From: Aquimarina amphilecti
GTDB taxonomy: Bacteria > Bacteroidota > Bacteroidia > Flavobacteriales > Flavobacteriaceae
Length of the DNA: 64,000 nucleotides
Direction: 5' to 3'
Assembly: GCF_900109375.1 (NCBI RefSeq)
Contig: NZ_FOAB01000008.1
Coordinates: 34,520-98,519, forward strand
Of this stretch, positions 35,051 through 44,255 are shown in pieces. Within the stretch, counting starts at the first letter, position 1, and each line of letters starts with the position of its first letter. Below the pieces are notes generated by a model. The model was not told the DNA's origin, made no database searches, and saw only the letters and a list, made by a program, of their open reading frames with translations. Made by a program: the position numbers and the translations under genes.

Positions 35051-35917
35051 ATGTCCTCTAAATTTAAAAAAAACAAAAAACAACTATCTAACGACAGAGT
35101 TCGAACGGAAAAAACTGCTGTACGTGCTAAAAAACATTTAGGTCAGCATTTTCTAAAAGACGAAAATATCGCTAAAAAAATTGGAGATACACTAACGATA
35201 AATGGTTATACGAATGTAATTGAGATAGGCCCAGGAATGGGAGTACTCACTAAATATATACTACAAAAAGATGTAGATCTAATAGCTATGGATTTAGATA
35301 CAGAATCCATAGAATACCTCAACACCAGTTTTCCGCTAGAACATCCGGAAATTAGAAATGGAAAAGGAACATTTAAGGTCATCGAAGCAGATTTTCTTAA
35401 ATATGATTTAGACACATTGTTTGATAATGAACCTTTTGCAATTACAGGTAACTTCCCATATAACATTTCCTCACAAATCGTTTTTAAAACTTTAGAAAAA
35501 CGAAATCGAATTCCTGAATTCACAGGAATGTTTCAGAAAGAAGTAGCGCAACGTATTTGTGAAAAACCTGGAAGTAAAGCTTACGGTATTTTATCCGTTA
35601 TAACACAAGCATTTTACGATGCCGAGTACCTATTCACAGTTCCTCCTTCAGTTTTTAACCCTCCTCCAAAAGTTGACAGTGGAGTTTTACGATTAATTAG
35701 AAAATCAAACCATACACTTCCATGTAACGAGAAACTTTTTTATAAAGTAGTGAAAACTGCTTTTGGACAACGAAGAAAAACGTTACGAAACAGCCTGAAA
35801 ACGTTTCAATTGACTGATGAAATTAAAGAAATGGAAATACTATCGAAAAGACCCGAACAATTAAGCGTTAATCAATTTATAGAACTCACTTTATTAATTG
35901 AAAAATCAGGAATATAA
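35051..35917 (+). CDS. rsmA: 16S rRNA dimethyladenosine transferase
   Basis: Dimethylates the two adjacent adenines of the helix-45 loop during 30S maturation. The 288-residue protein has the entry motif KKHLGQHFLKD, SAM motif I (VIEIGPGMGVLT), acidic motif II (AMDLD), and the catalytic motif IV as GNFPYNISSQI (NFPY instead of the commoner NLPY). C-terminal AFGQRRKTLRNSLK follows. An Arg/Lys-rich N-terminal extension of about 27 residues precedes the conserved core. It is the last gene of a tightly packed operon. Confidence 0.96.
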   Translation: MSSKFKKNKKQLSNDRVRTEKTAVRAKKHLGQHFLKDENIAKKIGDTLTINGYTNVIEIGPGMGVLTKYILQKDVDLIAMDLDTESIEYLNTSFPLEHPEIRNGKGTFKVIEADFLKYDLDTLFDNEPFAITGNFPYNISSQIVFKTLEKRNRIPEFTGMFQKEVAQRICEKPGSKAYGILSVITQAFYDAEYLFTVPPSVFNPPPKVDSGVLRLIRKSNHTLPCNEKLFYKVVKTAFGQRRKTLRNSLKTFQLTDEIKEMEILSKRPEQLSVNQFIELTLLIEKSGI

Positions 35918-35958
35918 TTCATTTAACAACAATCTAAACTGCAATTCAATTCTTTGGT

Positions 35959-35966
35959 TATCTTTG
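35959..35966 (+). promoter_or_regulatory. -7 element of mgtE
   Basis: TATCTTTG matches TAnnTTTG and lies 37 bp upstream of the mgtE ATG. Confidence 0.45.
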
Positions 35967-36003
35967 TGAGCGTTTGTAAAGAAATCCCATAAACAAGTAG
36001 ACT

Positions 36004-37359
36004 ATGTCATTCGAGATTTCAGATGAGCTTATCGACCAAGTAAAGCATCTCATTAAAGATGTAAATGATACTCGTTTACAAGAAATACTCGATGAAATCC
36101 ACTTTGCTGATATTGCAGAAATAATTGGTCAACTTAATTTACATCAAGCAACTTATTTAATTAAATTATTAGATAGCGAAAAATCTTCTGAAGCTCTAAT
36201 GGAGTTAGAAGAAGATTTCCGTGAACGTATTCTGGATAACTTATCTGTAAAAGAAATTGCAGAAGAGTTAGAAGAAATGGATACTGATGATGCTGCGGAT
36301 ATTATTGCTGAACTTCCTGAAGATCGTGCAGAAGAAGTAATTGCGGAGATTGAAGACGAAAAACACGCAGAGGACATAAAAGAACTACTGCTATATAAAG
36401 AAGATACTGCGGGAGGATTAATGGCCAAAGAGCTTGTAAAAGTAAAAGAAACATGGACAGTTGCAGGATGTGTTCGAGAAATGCGTCGTCAAGCAGAAAA
36501 AGTCACTAGAGTACATTCAATTTATGTTATAGATAAAGAAGGAAAATTAAAAGGAAGATTATCTTTAAAGGATTTACTTACCGCTTCTGCCAAAGCATAC
36601 ATCAGAGATGTTTACATCCCAAAAGTGGACTATGTTAACATAGAAACTGAAGGTGAAGAAGTCGCTAGGATTATGCAAAAATATGATCTTGAAGCCATTC
36701 CAGTAGTAGATCATGAAACGGTTCTTGTCGGTCGTATCACAATTGATGATATGGTAGATTTCATTAAAGAAGAAGCTGAAAAAGATTATCAAATGGCGGC
36801 CGGTATATCTCAGGACGTAGAAGCAGATGATAATGTATGGGAACTCACTAGAGCGCGTTTACCTTGGCTAATTTTAGGTTTATTTGGAGGTTTAGGAAGT
36901 GTTTTCATAATGCAAGACTTTGAAGATGTAATGACTAATCCCAGAATACGAGATCTATTCTTTTACACACCATTGATTGCAGCGATGGCAGGTAATGTTG
37001 GAGTTCAATCTTCTGCCATTATTGTTCAGGGTTTAGCCAATGATAATGTAAAAGGTAGTCTTTGGAAGCGGTTACTAAAAGAAATCAGTTTAAGTTTAAT
37101 AAATGGAGTAGCTTTAGCTCTTCTTGTAATATTATTCGGAATTGTTATGGGATATGAGATCTCATTTAGTTTAACTATCGCTACAGCCCTTATGAGTGTA
37201 ATTATAGTAGCTGCATTAATAGGTACGTTTGTTCCTATCATTCTCGATAAAAGAGGTATCGATCCGGCTATTGCAACTGGACCATTTATTACTACAAGTA
37301 ATGATATTTTTGGAATTTTCTTATTTTTTTACATTGCAAAATTAATACTTGGATTCTAG
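36004..37359 (+). CDS. mgtE: MgtE-type magnesium transporter
   Basis: A 451-residue inner-membrane Mg2+ channel. An MgtE N domain (about 20-125, acidic, with EEMDTDDAADIIAELPEDRAEEV) and paired CBS domains (about 130-255) form the Mg2+-sensing cytoplasmic part. A membrane domain of five helices (about 280-451) includes the pore segment with PLIAAMAGNVGVQSSAI and, near the end, the GPFITTSNDIFG motif containing the selectivity Asp. Length is normal. It has its own promoter after rsmA. Confidence 0.96.
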   Translation: MSFEISDELIDQVKHLIKDVNDTRLQEILDEIHFADIAEIIGQLNLHQATYLIKLLDSEKSSEALMELEEDFRERILDNLSVKEIAEELEEMDTDDAADIIAELPEDRAEEVIAEIEDEKHAEDIKELLLYKEDTAGGLMAKELVKVKETWTVAGCVREMRRQAEKVTRVHSIYVIDKEGKLKGRLSLKDLLTASAKAYIRDVYIPKVDYVNIETEGEEVARIMQKYDLEAIPVVDHETVLVGRITIDDMVDFIKEEAEKDYQMAAGISQDVEADDNVWELTRARLPWLILGLFGGLGSVFIMQDFEDVMTNPRIRDLFFYTPLIAAMAGNVGVQSSAIIVQGLANDNVKGSLWKRLLKEISLSLINGVALALLVILFGIVMGYEISFSLTIATALMSVIIVAALIGTFVPIILDKRGIDPAIATGPFITTSNDIFGIFLFFYIAKLILGF

Positions 37360-37419
37360 TCTTAGAATACTATTAATCCAATTTATTCTAAAGAATTTAG
37401 CACTATTCAAATATATATT

Positions 37420-37812
37420 ATGAACTCTGAAGTATTTCAATCTACTATCACTGTACCAAAATCTGCAATTGATGATATGAATCATGTAAACAATGTGATA
37501 TACCTTCAATGGATCCAGGATGTTGCTAAAAAACACTGGGAAACAAAAACGTCCGAAACCATAAGAAACACCTACGTTTGGGTAGTTTTAAATCATTATA
37601 TAGAATACCACAGTCCGGCTGTTGAACATGATGAATTAACAATCCAAACCTGGATTGATCATCATCATGGTGCCAAAAGTGAGCGGCATACGAAAATAAT
37701 AAAAACTTCGAATCAAAAAGTAATTGCCACAGCCAAAACCATGTGGTGTTTACTCTATAAAGAAACGTTAAGACCTACAAGAATCAATAAAGAAATAAGT
37801 ACCTTGTTTTGA
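37420..37812 (+). CDS. Acyl-CoA thioesterase (4HBT hot-dog fold)
   Basis: A 130-residue protein with the 4-hydroxybenzoyl-CoA thioesterase signature DDMNHVNNVIYLQWIQDVAKKHW (the Asp-Met-Asn-His core) and the strand run YVWVVLNHYIEYHSPAVEHDELTIQTW. Members hydrolyse acyl-CoA or acyl-ACP. Length and architecture match the single hot-dog YbgC/FadM-like group. It is followed 18 bp later by a small cupin, and the two are probably co-transcribed. The substrate cannot be told from sequence. Confidence 0.88.
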   Translation: MNSEVFQSTITVPKSAIDDMNHVNNVIYLQWIQDVAKKHWETKTSETIRNTYVWVVLNHYIEYHSPAVEHDELTIQTWIDHHHGAKSERHTKIIKTSNQKVIATAKTMWCLLYKETLRPTRINKEISTLF

Positions 37813-37830
37813 CAAAATTAAGTTGAAAAC

Positions 37831-38196
37831 ATGGAAGCAATTAACATTAAAGATAAATTATCAAAATTTAACAAGCAATGGCATCCACACCGAATAGCAA
37901 TGGTGGATAATAATCAGGTGTATCTTGCAAAATTAAGCGGTGATTTTATTTGGCATAAACATGAAGATGAAGATGAACTTTTTCAAGTAGTGAAAGGTAC
38001 ACTTTACATGAAGTTTAGAGATAATACTGTGAAAGTAGAGGCCGGTGAGATTATTGTTGTACCGAAAGGAGTAGAACACTGTCCATCAACTGAAGAGGGC
38101 GAAGAAGTTCATGTTCTATTATTTGAAAAAGCAAGTACTAAACATACGGGAGAAACAGCTAGCGAAAGAACAGTTTCTCAATATATAGATATTTAG
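37831..38196 (+). CDS. Small cupin-domain protein
   Basis: A 121-residue single cupin. Metal-binding motif 1 is FIWHKHEDEDELFQVVKGTLYM (His, His, Glu) and motif 2 is IIVVPKGVEHCPSTEE (His), so all likely metal ligands are present. Such stand-alone cupins range from isomerases to dioxygenases and regulators, and this one has no distinctive substrate signature. It is downstream of the thioesterase. Confidence 0.85.
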   Translation: MEAINIKDKLSKFNKQWHPHRIAMVDNNQVYLAKLSGDFIWHKHEDEDELFQVVKGTLYMKFRDNTVKVEAGEIIVVPKGVEHCPSTEEGEEVHVLLFEKASTKHTGETASERTVSQYIDI

Positions 38197-38254
38197 ATAG
38201 TAGTAGTATTCTTTAATACATTTTTCATTTAAAGCATATCATAAAACCACAGTT

Positions 38255-39349
38255 ATGAGTTTAAATAGAAGATCATTTATCAGAAACATTGGGTTAATAG
38301 CTGGTTACAGTCTTATACCTTCCTCTCATTTGTTTTCTAATACTCCAAATAAAAAACTAGGAGTATGTTTGGTCGCATTAGGCAACTATAGCACTTCTAT
38401 ATTAGCACCAGCACTACAATTAACAAAACATTGTCGATTAACCGGAATTGTTACTGGAACACCTTCTAAAATACCTGTTTGGCAGAAAAAATATGGCATT
38501 CCGGATAAAAACGTATATAACTATGAAAACATGGGTCGCATTGCTAATAATCCTGATATTGATGTGATATATATTGTATTACCTACAGGTTTACACGCCA
38601 AATATGCTATTAAAGCAGCTAATACAGGAAAACATGTATGGTGCGAAAAACCCATGGCTAAAACTGAAAAAGAATGTCAATCCATTATTGAAGCTTGTAG
38701 AAAAAATAAAGTAAAACTTTCTATAGGATATAGAATGCAGCATGAGCCAAATACTCAACAAGTTATGAAATGGGCTACCACAAAACCTTATGGAGATATT
38801 AAAGAAGTCTATGCCGAAATAGGGTATAACGTAAGAACTCCGGAAAAAAGTTGGAGACTAGATACTGAATTAGGTGGAGGAACCATGTATGACCTAGGTG
38901 TATACGCGCTAAATGCTGCAAGATATGCAACGAAAGAAGAACCTATATCAGTTATAGCCGAACAAATAACCACTAGACCGAACATATTTACTGAAACTGA
39001 CGAAACGACTCATTTTACATTAGAATTCCCATCAGGTGCAAAAGCTTATGGAAAAACAAGTGTTGGACATGATATGCATCGATTGCGAGTAAATAGTAAT
39101 AATGGTTGGTATCAACTACAGCCTTTCTCCATGTATGCTGGAGTACAAGGAGAAACAAGTGATGGAAAACTATTAAATACCTATATAGAAAATCAACAAG
39201 CCAAACAAATGGATGATGATGCATTATCAATAATAAATAATACTGATGTTCTTGTTCCTGGTGAAGAAGGAATAAAAGATATTAGGATCGTTGAATCCAT
39301 TTATAAATCCGCTAAAAACAAAAAGAAAATTAACCTAATTAACTATTAG
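38255..39349 (+). CDS. Gfo/Idh/MocA family oxidoreductase
   Basis: A 364-residue NAD(P)-dependent sugar/inositol dehydrogenase-like protein. The N-terminus MSLNRRSFIRNIGLIAG has a RRSFIR twin-arginine-like signal, so export as a folded protein by Tat is likely. The Rossmann domain (about 33-150) contains GKHVWCEKPMAKTEKE with the family EKP motif. The C-terminal domain holds GGGTMYDLGVYALNAARY. Flavobacterial homologues act on sugar derivatives. There is no adjacent carbohydrate gene to indicate the substrate. Confidence 0.92.
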   Translation: MSLNRRSFIRNIGLIAGYSLIPSSHLFSNTPNKKLGVCLVALGNYSTSILAPALQLTKHCRLTGIVTGTPSKIPVWQKKYGIPDKNVYNYENMGRIANNPDIDVIYIVLPTGLHAKYAIKAANTGKHVWCEKPMAKTEKECQSIIEACRKNKVKLSIGYRMQHEPNTQQVMKWATTKPYGDIKEVYAEIGYNVRTPEKSWRLDTELGGGTMYDLGVYALNAARYATKEEPISVIAEQITTRPNIFTETDETTHFTLEFPSGAKAYGKTSVGHDMHRLRVNSNNGWYQLQPFSMYAGVQGETSDGKLLNTYIENQQAKQMDDDALSIINNTDVLVPGEEGIKDIRIVESIYKSAKNKKKINLINY

Positions 39350-39415
39350 CGGAAAAACTTCTGACGTTTTTTATTTATTACAATCCTTACTACAACTAGA
39401 ATTTCTTAGTGAAAT

Positions 39416-39850
39416 TTATAATTCATCTTTGCAAGACCTTATAGCTTCATAAAATAAGCGATAATCTGTAGTTGTAACAACATCTCCTTTTGTACTTAAG
39501 GTAATTGTTCCATTTTCTGCTATTTCACTATAAGGGATTTGTTTCTTCACATATCCTTTGTAAACAAATTCAAAATAGCTGTCTGCTTTTAGTTTACTAG
39601 GGTTAATTAAAAAATCATATAATCCATCTTTATCGGTGTAAGCTTTCATACAAGTATTTTCATCAACAACCAATTTTACGGCAACATACTCCATTTTTTT
39701 CTTCCTTTTGCCTAGCACCTTCCCTGTAAGCAACTCATCTTCAGTAATCGCTTCAATATCTTCATTTCCACTTAGCGCCTCTCCTTTTTGTTGAGATTTG
39801 CAGGAAACCAAAAAGGTAGCAACAAATAATAATAGTAGTAGTGATCTCAT
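39416..39850 (-). CDS. Small lipoprotein with carboxypeptidase-regulatory-like fold
   Basis: A 144-residue protein with a lipobox (VATFLVSC) and a mature part with TGKVLGKRKKKMEYVAVKLVVDENT, ending in a Cys-containing C-terminus (IRSCKDEL). The strand pattern with TDKDGLYDFLI resembles a carboxypeptidase-regulatory (CarboxypepD_reg-like) beta-sandwich. Function unknown. It is convergent with the Gfo/Idh gene. Confidence 0.75.
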   Translation of the reverse strand: MRSLLLLLFVATFLVSCKSQQKGEALSGNEDIEAITEDELLTGKVLGKRKKKMEYVAVKLVVDENTCMKAYTDKDGLYDFLINPSKLKADSYFEFVYKGYVKKQIPYSEIAENGTITLSTKGDVVTTTDYRLFYEAIRSCKDEL

Positions 39851-40246
39851 AATATCTTAATTTTGGGTTTTAATTTATTATTTACAAGCAAAGACAATTA
39901 ACTCTTCTTCTTGATAATTTTCAGTCAATTTACAAAATAAAACTACTTGTTTAACATAAGTATAGTAGTGTTTTTTTATAACAGCCAATTAGAGGTTTTT
40001 TACTTTATATCAAAATCTGAACTAAATATATAAAAAAACTCCCCAAGTATCAGAGCAATTAATAGATTTATAAATCTAAACTATTAGTTTATAAACAAAC
40101 TTTTTATCTATATAATTAAGATGCAACAGAATTTAATGAATAACAAGAGTTTTTAGAAAAAAAACAGGTATAAATACTATGTTTTTTTCAGCTCAAAATT
40201 TTATAGTTTTAAGATACTAAATAACTATCTACAAACTCTTAATACT
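39851..40246. other. AT-rich intergenic region
   Basis: No gene, repeat or convincing promoter was found. It separates a divergent gene pair and must contain their promoters. Confidence 0.4.
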
Positions 40247-41029
40247 ATGGCAACTGCAACTAACATTAGTAAAACTTCCGATAAAACGGTAAAAACAATT
40301 TCCCCAAAACCTGAAATAGTTCCCGGAATTTCTAAAGAAATCATTCATAAGCTAAGTAATGAAATAAATAACATGCTCTCTTATGCTATTTTTAATGGTA
40401 TAACTATAAATACAGAGATAAACACACTTATTCAAAACAGCACTGTAGATGATCTTATTAATTCTCATAATCTATTATGCAAAAATATTTCACCCGCAAC
40501 ACCAAAATCTATTGAGTACACCAAAAAACTTAGAGAGGAAGAAAAAGGAAAAACATTATTTAGCAAGCTACCTCTAGTAAGAAATCTAATCATACTATCC
40601 ATAGTTTTTCTAATCGCATTTATCATTACTGGACTTTCTCCAGAAGTAAATAACGATTCATTGGACAAAGGTATTATGGATAACCAAGGTCTTTCATTAC
40701 TTCTCAATTTAGGTTTTCTAACTGCTATATCAGGTTTAGGAGTACTTTTCTATTTACTAAAAAATGTAAGTACGGCAGTAAAAAATGGCACTTTGGTTCC
40801 AGAAGATACGATCTACTACGTCGCATTAATTATCTTGGGAGTTATCGCTGGGCTAATTTCTTCGGAGATTATTTCTTTTTATCAAAAAGATGCTCAGCAA
40901 ATTAATTTATTCAACAAAGGACTCATGGCACTTATTGGTGGTTTTTCTTCTGATGCAATCTTTAGCATCCTACAGGGGATTATAGACAGAATCAAAACCA
41001 TTTTTATTCCTTCAAATTCTGCAACTTAA
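40247..41029 (+). CDS. Integral membrane protein of unknown function
   Basis: A 260-residue protein. A soluble N-terminus (1-105, predicted helical) precedes hydrophobic segments at about 110-127 (NLIILSIVFLIAFIITGL), 148-172, 190-208 and a weaker one near 225-240. It ends in a short soluble tail. I do not recognise the family. The gene stands alone between the divergent lipoprotein and the hydroxyacid dehydrogenase. The FSSDAIFSILQGIIDRIKTIF ending is amphipathic. Confidence 0.65.
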   Translation: MATATNISKTSDKTVKTISPKPEIVPGISKEIIHKLSNEINNMLSYAIFNGITINTEINTLIQNSTVDDLINSHNLLCKNISPATPKSIEYTKKLREEEKGKTLFSKLPLVRNLIILSIVFLIAFIITGLSPEVNNDSLDKGIMDNQGLSLLLNLGFLTAISGLGVLFYLLKNVSTAVKNGTLVPEDTIYYVALIILGVIAGLISSEIISFYQKDAQQINLFNKGLMALIGGFSSDAIFSILQGIIDRIKTIFIPSNSAT

Positions 41030-41130
41030 TCACCTAATAATTTTAAAAGACGATATCAGATATTATTATACTTTCATTAAAATTATTTTATCTTTTATTA
41101 GTTATTTTTGAAATACTAATAATATCGTTC

Positions 41131-42072
41131 ATGAAAATACTGCACATAGATGCTAATCATCCTCTCTTAATAAATCAATTAAATGATTTAGGGTTTGAAA
41201 ACGAAGAAAATTATACGTCTACAAAGCCTGAAATCGAATCAATAATAAAAGAATATGATGGAATCATAATCAGATCCCGTATTAAAATAGATAAAGATTT
41301 TTTAGATAAAGCTACAAACCTAAAGTTTATTGGTCGTGTTGGTGCAGGCCTAGAAAGTATTGACACTGATTATGCAGAAAAAAAAGGCATTAAACTCTTT
41401 TCTGCTCCCGAAGGAAATCGAAACGCTGTTGGAGAACACGCTTTAGGAATGATTTTATCACTATTCAACAAATTAAACACAGCAGATCGTCAAGTAAAGA
41501 ATGGTCAATGGAATCGTGAAGAAAATCGTGGTATCGAACTAGATTTAAAAACAGTTGGAATTATTGGATATGGTAATATGGGGAGGGCTTTTGCCCGTAA
41601 ACTTAGAGGTTTTGATGTAGAGACAATATGTTATGATATTAAAGAAGATGTAGAGAATAGTGATGCCACTCAGGTTAGCATGGAAGAGCTTTTTGAAAAA
41701 ACCGATGTGCTAAGTTTACATACACCATGGACTCCGTTAACCAACAAAATGATAGATGCCAAGTTTATAAATAAATTCAAAAAACCTTTTTGGCTTATCA
41801 ATACCGCTAGAGGAAAAAGTGTAGTTACTAAAGACTTAATAGATGGTTTACAATCAGAAAAAATTTTAGGAGCGGGATTAGACGTACTCGAATACGAAAA
41901 ATCATCTTTTGAGCAATTATTTTCTTCGGAAACTGAAATGCCAGAGCCTTTAAAAAAGTTAATAAAAATGGACAATGTAATTCTTAGCCCTCATATTGCT
42001 GGTTGGACTATAGAATCTAAAGAAAAACTAGCACAAACTATTGTAGATAAAATCAAAGCTGAGTTTTGCTAA
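41131..42072 (+). CDS. D-2-hydroxyacid dehydrogenase (NAD-dependent)
   Basis: A 313-residue protein with the two-domain fold: catalytic residues 1-100 and 290-313, and a Rossmann domain with TVGIIGYGNMGRAFARKLRGFD (GxGxxG). Substrate and catalytic motifs are GRVGAGLESID, INTARG (Arg) and SPHIAGWT (His). It resembles 3-phosphoglycerate dehydrogenase-like members without the ACT domain, so a role in serine synthesis or 2-keto-acid reduction is possible but not decided. It overlaps the downstream HD gene by 7 bp. Confidence 0.9.
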   Translation: MKILHIDANHPLLINQLNDLGFENEENYTSTKPEIESIIKEYDGIIIRSRIKIDKDFLDKATNLKFIGRVGAGLESIDTDYAEKKGIKLFSAPEGNRNAVGEHALGMILSLFNKLNTADRQVKNGQWNREENRGIELDLKTVGIIGYGNMGRAFARKLRGFDVETICYDIKEDVENSDATQVSMEELFEKTDVLSLHTPWTPLTNKMIDAKFINKFKKPFWLINTARGKSVVTKDLIDGLQSEKILGAGLDVLEYEKSSFEQLFSSETEMPEPLKKLIKMDNVILSPHIAGWTIESKEKLAQTIVDKIKAEFC

Positions 42073-42686
42073 AAGAAATTTTTATAGAACTAGTTTCTAA
42101 ATATTCTAACGATCAGAAAGTTTTATACTCCCTTTGGGATTATATTGCCAAAAACTACGGTAAGAAAAACCGATATTACCATAACCTATCTCACCTAGAA
42201 AATTTATATCAAAAATTACTTTTGGTACAAAAAGAAATTTTTGATTGGGATATTGTATTATTCGCATTGTTTTATCACGATTGCATTTACAACGTTTTAA
42301 AACAAGATAATGAAGAACGAAGTGCGCAAAAAGCTGAAGAAGTATTATCCTCATTATTTATTAGTTCAGAAAGAGTTGAGCTTTGTAAAGAAATAATTTT
42401 AGCAACCAAAGGCCATCAAATTTCTAAAAACAACGATGTTAATTATTTTACGGATGCTGATCTTTCAATTCTTGGAAGTAGATGGATCGATTATGAAATG
42501 TACTTTAAACAAGTTAGAAAAGAATATAAATACTACCCAGATTTTATGTACAATAAAGGTCGGATCAAAGTACTACAACACTTCATTGAAATGCCTAAGA
42601 TTTATAAAACAAGGCATTTTTATAATACACTAGAAAAACAAGCTAAACAAAATCTTCAAAAAGAGATTGACTTGCTTTCTAAATAA
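42066..42686 (+). CDS. HD-superfamily predicted metal-dependent hydrolase
   Basis: A 206-residue protein that starts at TTG (42066), overlapping the dehydrogenase by 7 bp. The HD ligands are visible as YYHNLSHLENL (His) and FALFYHDCIYNV (His-Asp), with a later YFTDADLSILG acidic segment. These match the predicted HD phosphohydrolase family sometimes labelled NMDA-receptor-like. The substrate is unknown. Translational coupling to the dehydrogenase suggests a shared pathway, without further evidence. Confidence 0.85.
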   Translation: MLKEIFIELVSKYSNDQKVLYSLWDYIAKNYGKKNRYYHNLSHLENLYQKLLLVQKEIFDWDIVLFALFYHDCIYNVLKQDNEERSAQKAEEVLSSLFISSERVELCKEIILATKGHQISKNNDVNYFTDADLSILGSRWIDYEMYFKQVRKEYKYYPDFMYNKGRIKVLQHFIEMPKIYKTRHFYNTLEKQAKQNLQKEIDLLSK

Positions 42687-42741
42687 TTTGTTTAGTAACC
42701 AAAAAACAATCAATTACATCTTGTTTTAGTAAATTTATATT

Positions 42742-43158
42742 GTGCAGAAAACCATATTCATCTTCGGAGCATTAGTTTTAGCCTTACTTGTGCTTTTTCA
42801 ATTAAGTAAATACAGTCTTGTATCTGGCAACACTTCGATAGAGTTTATTATTGCAGGGATAGCTATTGTATTTTTTGTAATTGGAATCATAATTAATAAA
42901 AAAGTGCTTTACAAAGAAAAAAACAACTCCGAGGAAATAGATCACGAAAAAATTAAAACATTAGGTTTAAGTAAACGTGAATATGAGGTGTTATGCGAAA
43001 TAGCGACAGGATTATCTAATAAAGAAATAGCAGAAAAGCTTTTTGTATCCGAAAGCACCATCAAAACACATGTGTCAAACATTTTGGTCAAGTTAAATGC
43101 TAAACGCCGTACACAGGCTATACAGATCGCCAAAGAACTTCGAATTATCCAATTTTAA
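42742..43158 (+). CDS. Membrane-anchored LuxR-type HTH protein
   Basis: A 138-residue protein with a GTG start. Two membrane helices (about 4-22 and 32-51) form a hairpin, followed by a LuxR/GerE HTH (about 72-135: LSKREYEVLCEIATGLSNKEIAEKLFVSESTIKTH). It has no receiver domain, so activation by phosphorylation of its own chain is impossible. It probably binds DNA while tethered to the membrane, or is released by proteolysis (inference). The following genes (DUF4199 protein and others) may be its targets. Confidence 0.88.
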   Translation: MQKTIFIFGALVLALLVLFQLSKYSLVSGNTSIEFIIAGIAIVFFVIGIIINKKVLYKEKNNSEEIDHEKIKTLGLSKREYEVLCEIATGLSNKEIAEKLFVSESTIKTHVSNILVKLNAKRRTQAIQIAKELRIIQF

Positions 43159-43186
43159 AGGCTTTTAGCGCAAAAGTGCTATACAA

Positions 43187-43214
43187 TTCATACTTTAGTA
43201 TGAGTGATTTTTTG
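43187..43214 (+). terminator. Probable terminator after the LuxR-type gene
   Basis: TTCATAC pairs with GTATGAG around TTTA (43188-43203 is a perfect dyad) and is followed by a T-rich stretch. Confidence 0.5.
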
Positions 43215-43258
43215 ATTATCGAAACTACTTTTGGGCTAAATCATAAAATAAAACACAA

Positions 43259-43774
43259 ATGAAAAATACAGTTGTACGTTATGGAATATATGGTGCGATA
43301 ACTATATGTATACTATTTACTTTAGCATTGACTCTTGGGAAAAGTTTATCCTATTCCCTACAAGAAGTTATTGGATATGCCAGTATGGTAGTATCCCTTA
43401 TTTTTGTATTCTTTGGTATAAAGCATTATAGGGATACAGAAAATAATGGTGCAGTATCTTTTGGAAAAGCATTAATAATTGGACTATTGATTTCTTTATT
43501 TGCTGCGATAGCATTTGGACTATTAGATGTGATTTATATAAAGTATATCAATCCTGATTTTTCTGCAGAATATTATGGTCATATTATAGAAGAAATGCGC
43601 ACAACCCTTCCTGAAGAAGAATTTAAAATAAAGCTTTCAGAACTGGAGACTCAAAAAGAATTGTTTTCAAGTCCTTTAATGAATTTTTTATTGATGTCTA
43701 CAACAGTTCTTATCATTGGATTTATTATTTCACTGATTTCAGGGCTCATACTGCAAAGAAGACCTTCTCAATAA
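43259..43774 (+). CDS. DUF4199 membrane protein
   Basis: A 171-residue protein with four membrane helices (about 7-25, 38-52, 68-88, 138-160). The long loop between helices 3 and 4 (IKYINPDFSAEYYGHIIEEMRTTLP) is characteristic of DUF4199. The family is widespread in Bacteroidota with no established function and often lies next to a small LuxR-type regulator, as here. Confidence 0.88.
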   Translation: MKNTVVRYGIYGAITICILFTLALTLGKSLSYSLQEVIGYASMVVSLIFVFFGIKHYRDTENNGAVSFGKALIIGLLISLFAAIAFGLLDVIYIKYINPDFSAEYYGHIIEEMRTTLPEEEFKIKLSELETQKELFSSPLMNFLLMSTTVLIIGFIISLISGLILQRRPSQ

Positions 43775-43790
43775 TTAAAACATAAACAGT

Positions 43791-44249
43791 ATGCAACACA
43801 AAGCAAACACACCTGATGAATATATTGAAGCTATTCCTAGAGAGCGCAAAGAAGTAATGCAAAATTTAAGAAAGGTGATTTTGGATAATCTCCCAGAAGG
43901 ATTCTCTGAAGTAATGAATTACGGGTTAATAGGATATGTAATTCCTCATGAAATATATCCTAATGGATATCATTGTGACCCAAAATTACCACTTCCATTT
44001 ATGAATATTGCATCTCAGAAAAATTTTATTGCTGTATATCATATGGGAATTTATGCAGATAAAAATTTAATGGATTGGTTTGTAGGAGAGTATCCTAAAT
44101 ATGTAAAAACTAAGTTAGATATGGGTAAAAGTTGTATTCGTTTTAAAAAAATTGATCAAATTCCTTTGCAATTAATTGGAGAATTAACTGCTAAAATGAC
44201 TCCAAAAGAATGGATTAACATATATGAAACTAATATAAAAAAGAAATAA
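43791..44249 (+). CDS. DUF1801 domain protein
   Basis: A 152-residue protein with the YdhG/DUF1801 pattern: EYIEAIPRERKEVMQNLRKVI, then SEVMNYGLIGYVIP, FIAVYHMGIYADK, and KSCIRFKKIDQIPLQLI. Members include a proposed iron chaperone (frataxin-like, YdhG/YjbR fold). Iron binding here is not demonstrated. It lies 16 bp after the DUF4199 gene and 6 bp before a VOC-family gene, so the three form an operon. Confidence 0.88.
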   Translation: MQHKANTPDEYIEAIPRERKEVMQNLRKVILDNLPEGFSEVMNYGLIGYVIPHEIYPNGYHCDPKLPLPFMNIASQKNFIAVYHMGIYADKNLMDWFVGEYPKYVKTKLDMGKSCIRFKKIDQIPLQLIGELTAKMTPKEWINIYETNIKKK

Positions 44250-44255
44250 AGATAG

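Noticed and set aside
39356..39382. Hairpin AAAAAC...GTTTTT between the Gfo/Idh gene and the convergent lipoprotein gene
   Set aside because: The stem is almost all A-T with a single G-C pair, so it was not called as a terminator.
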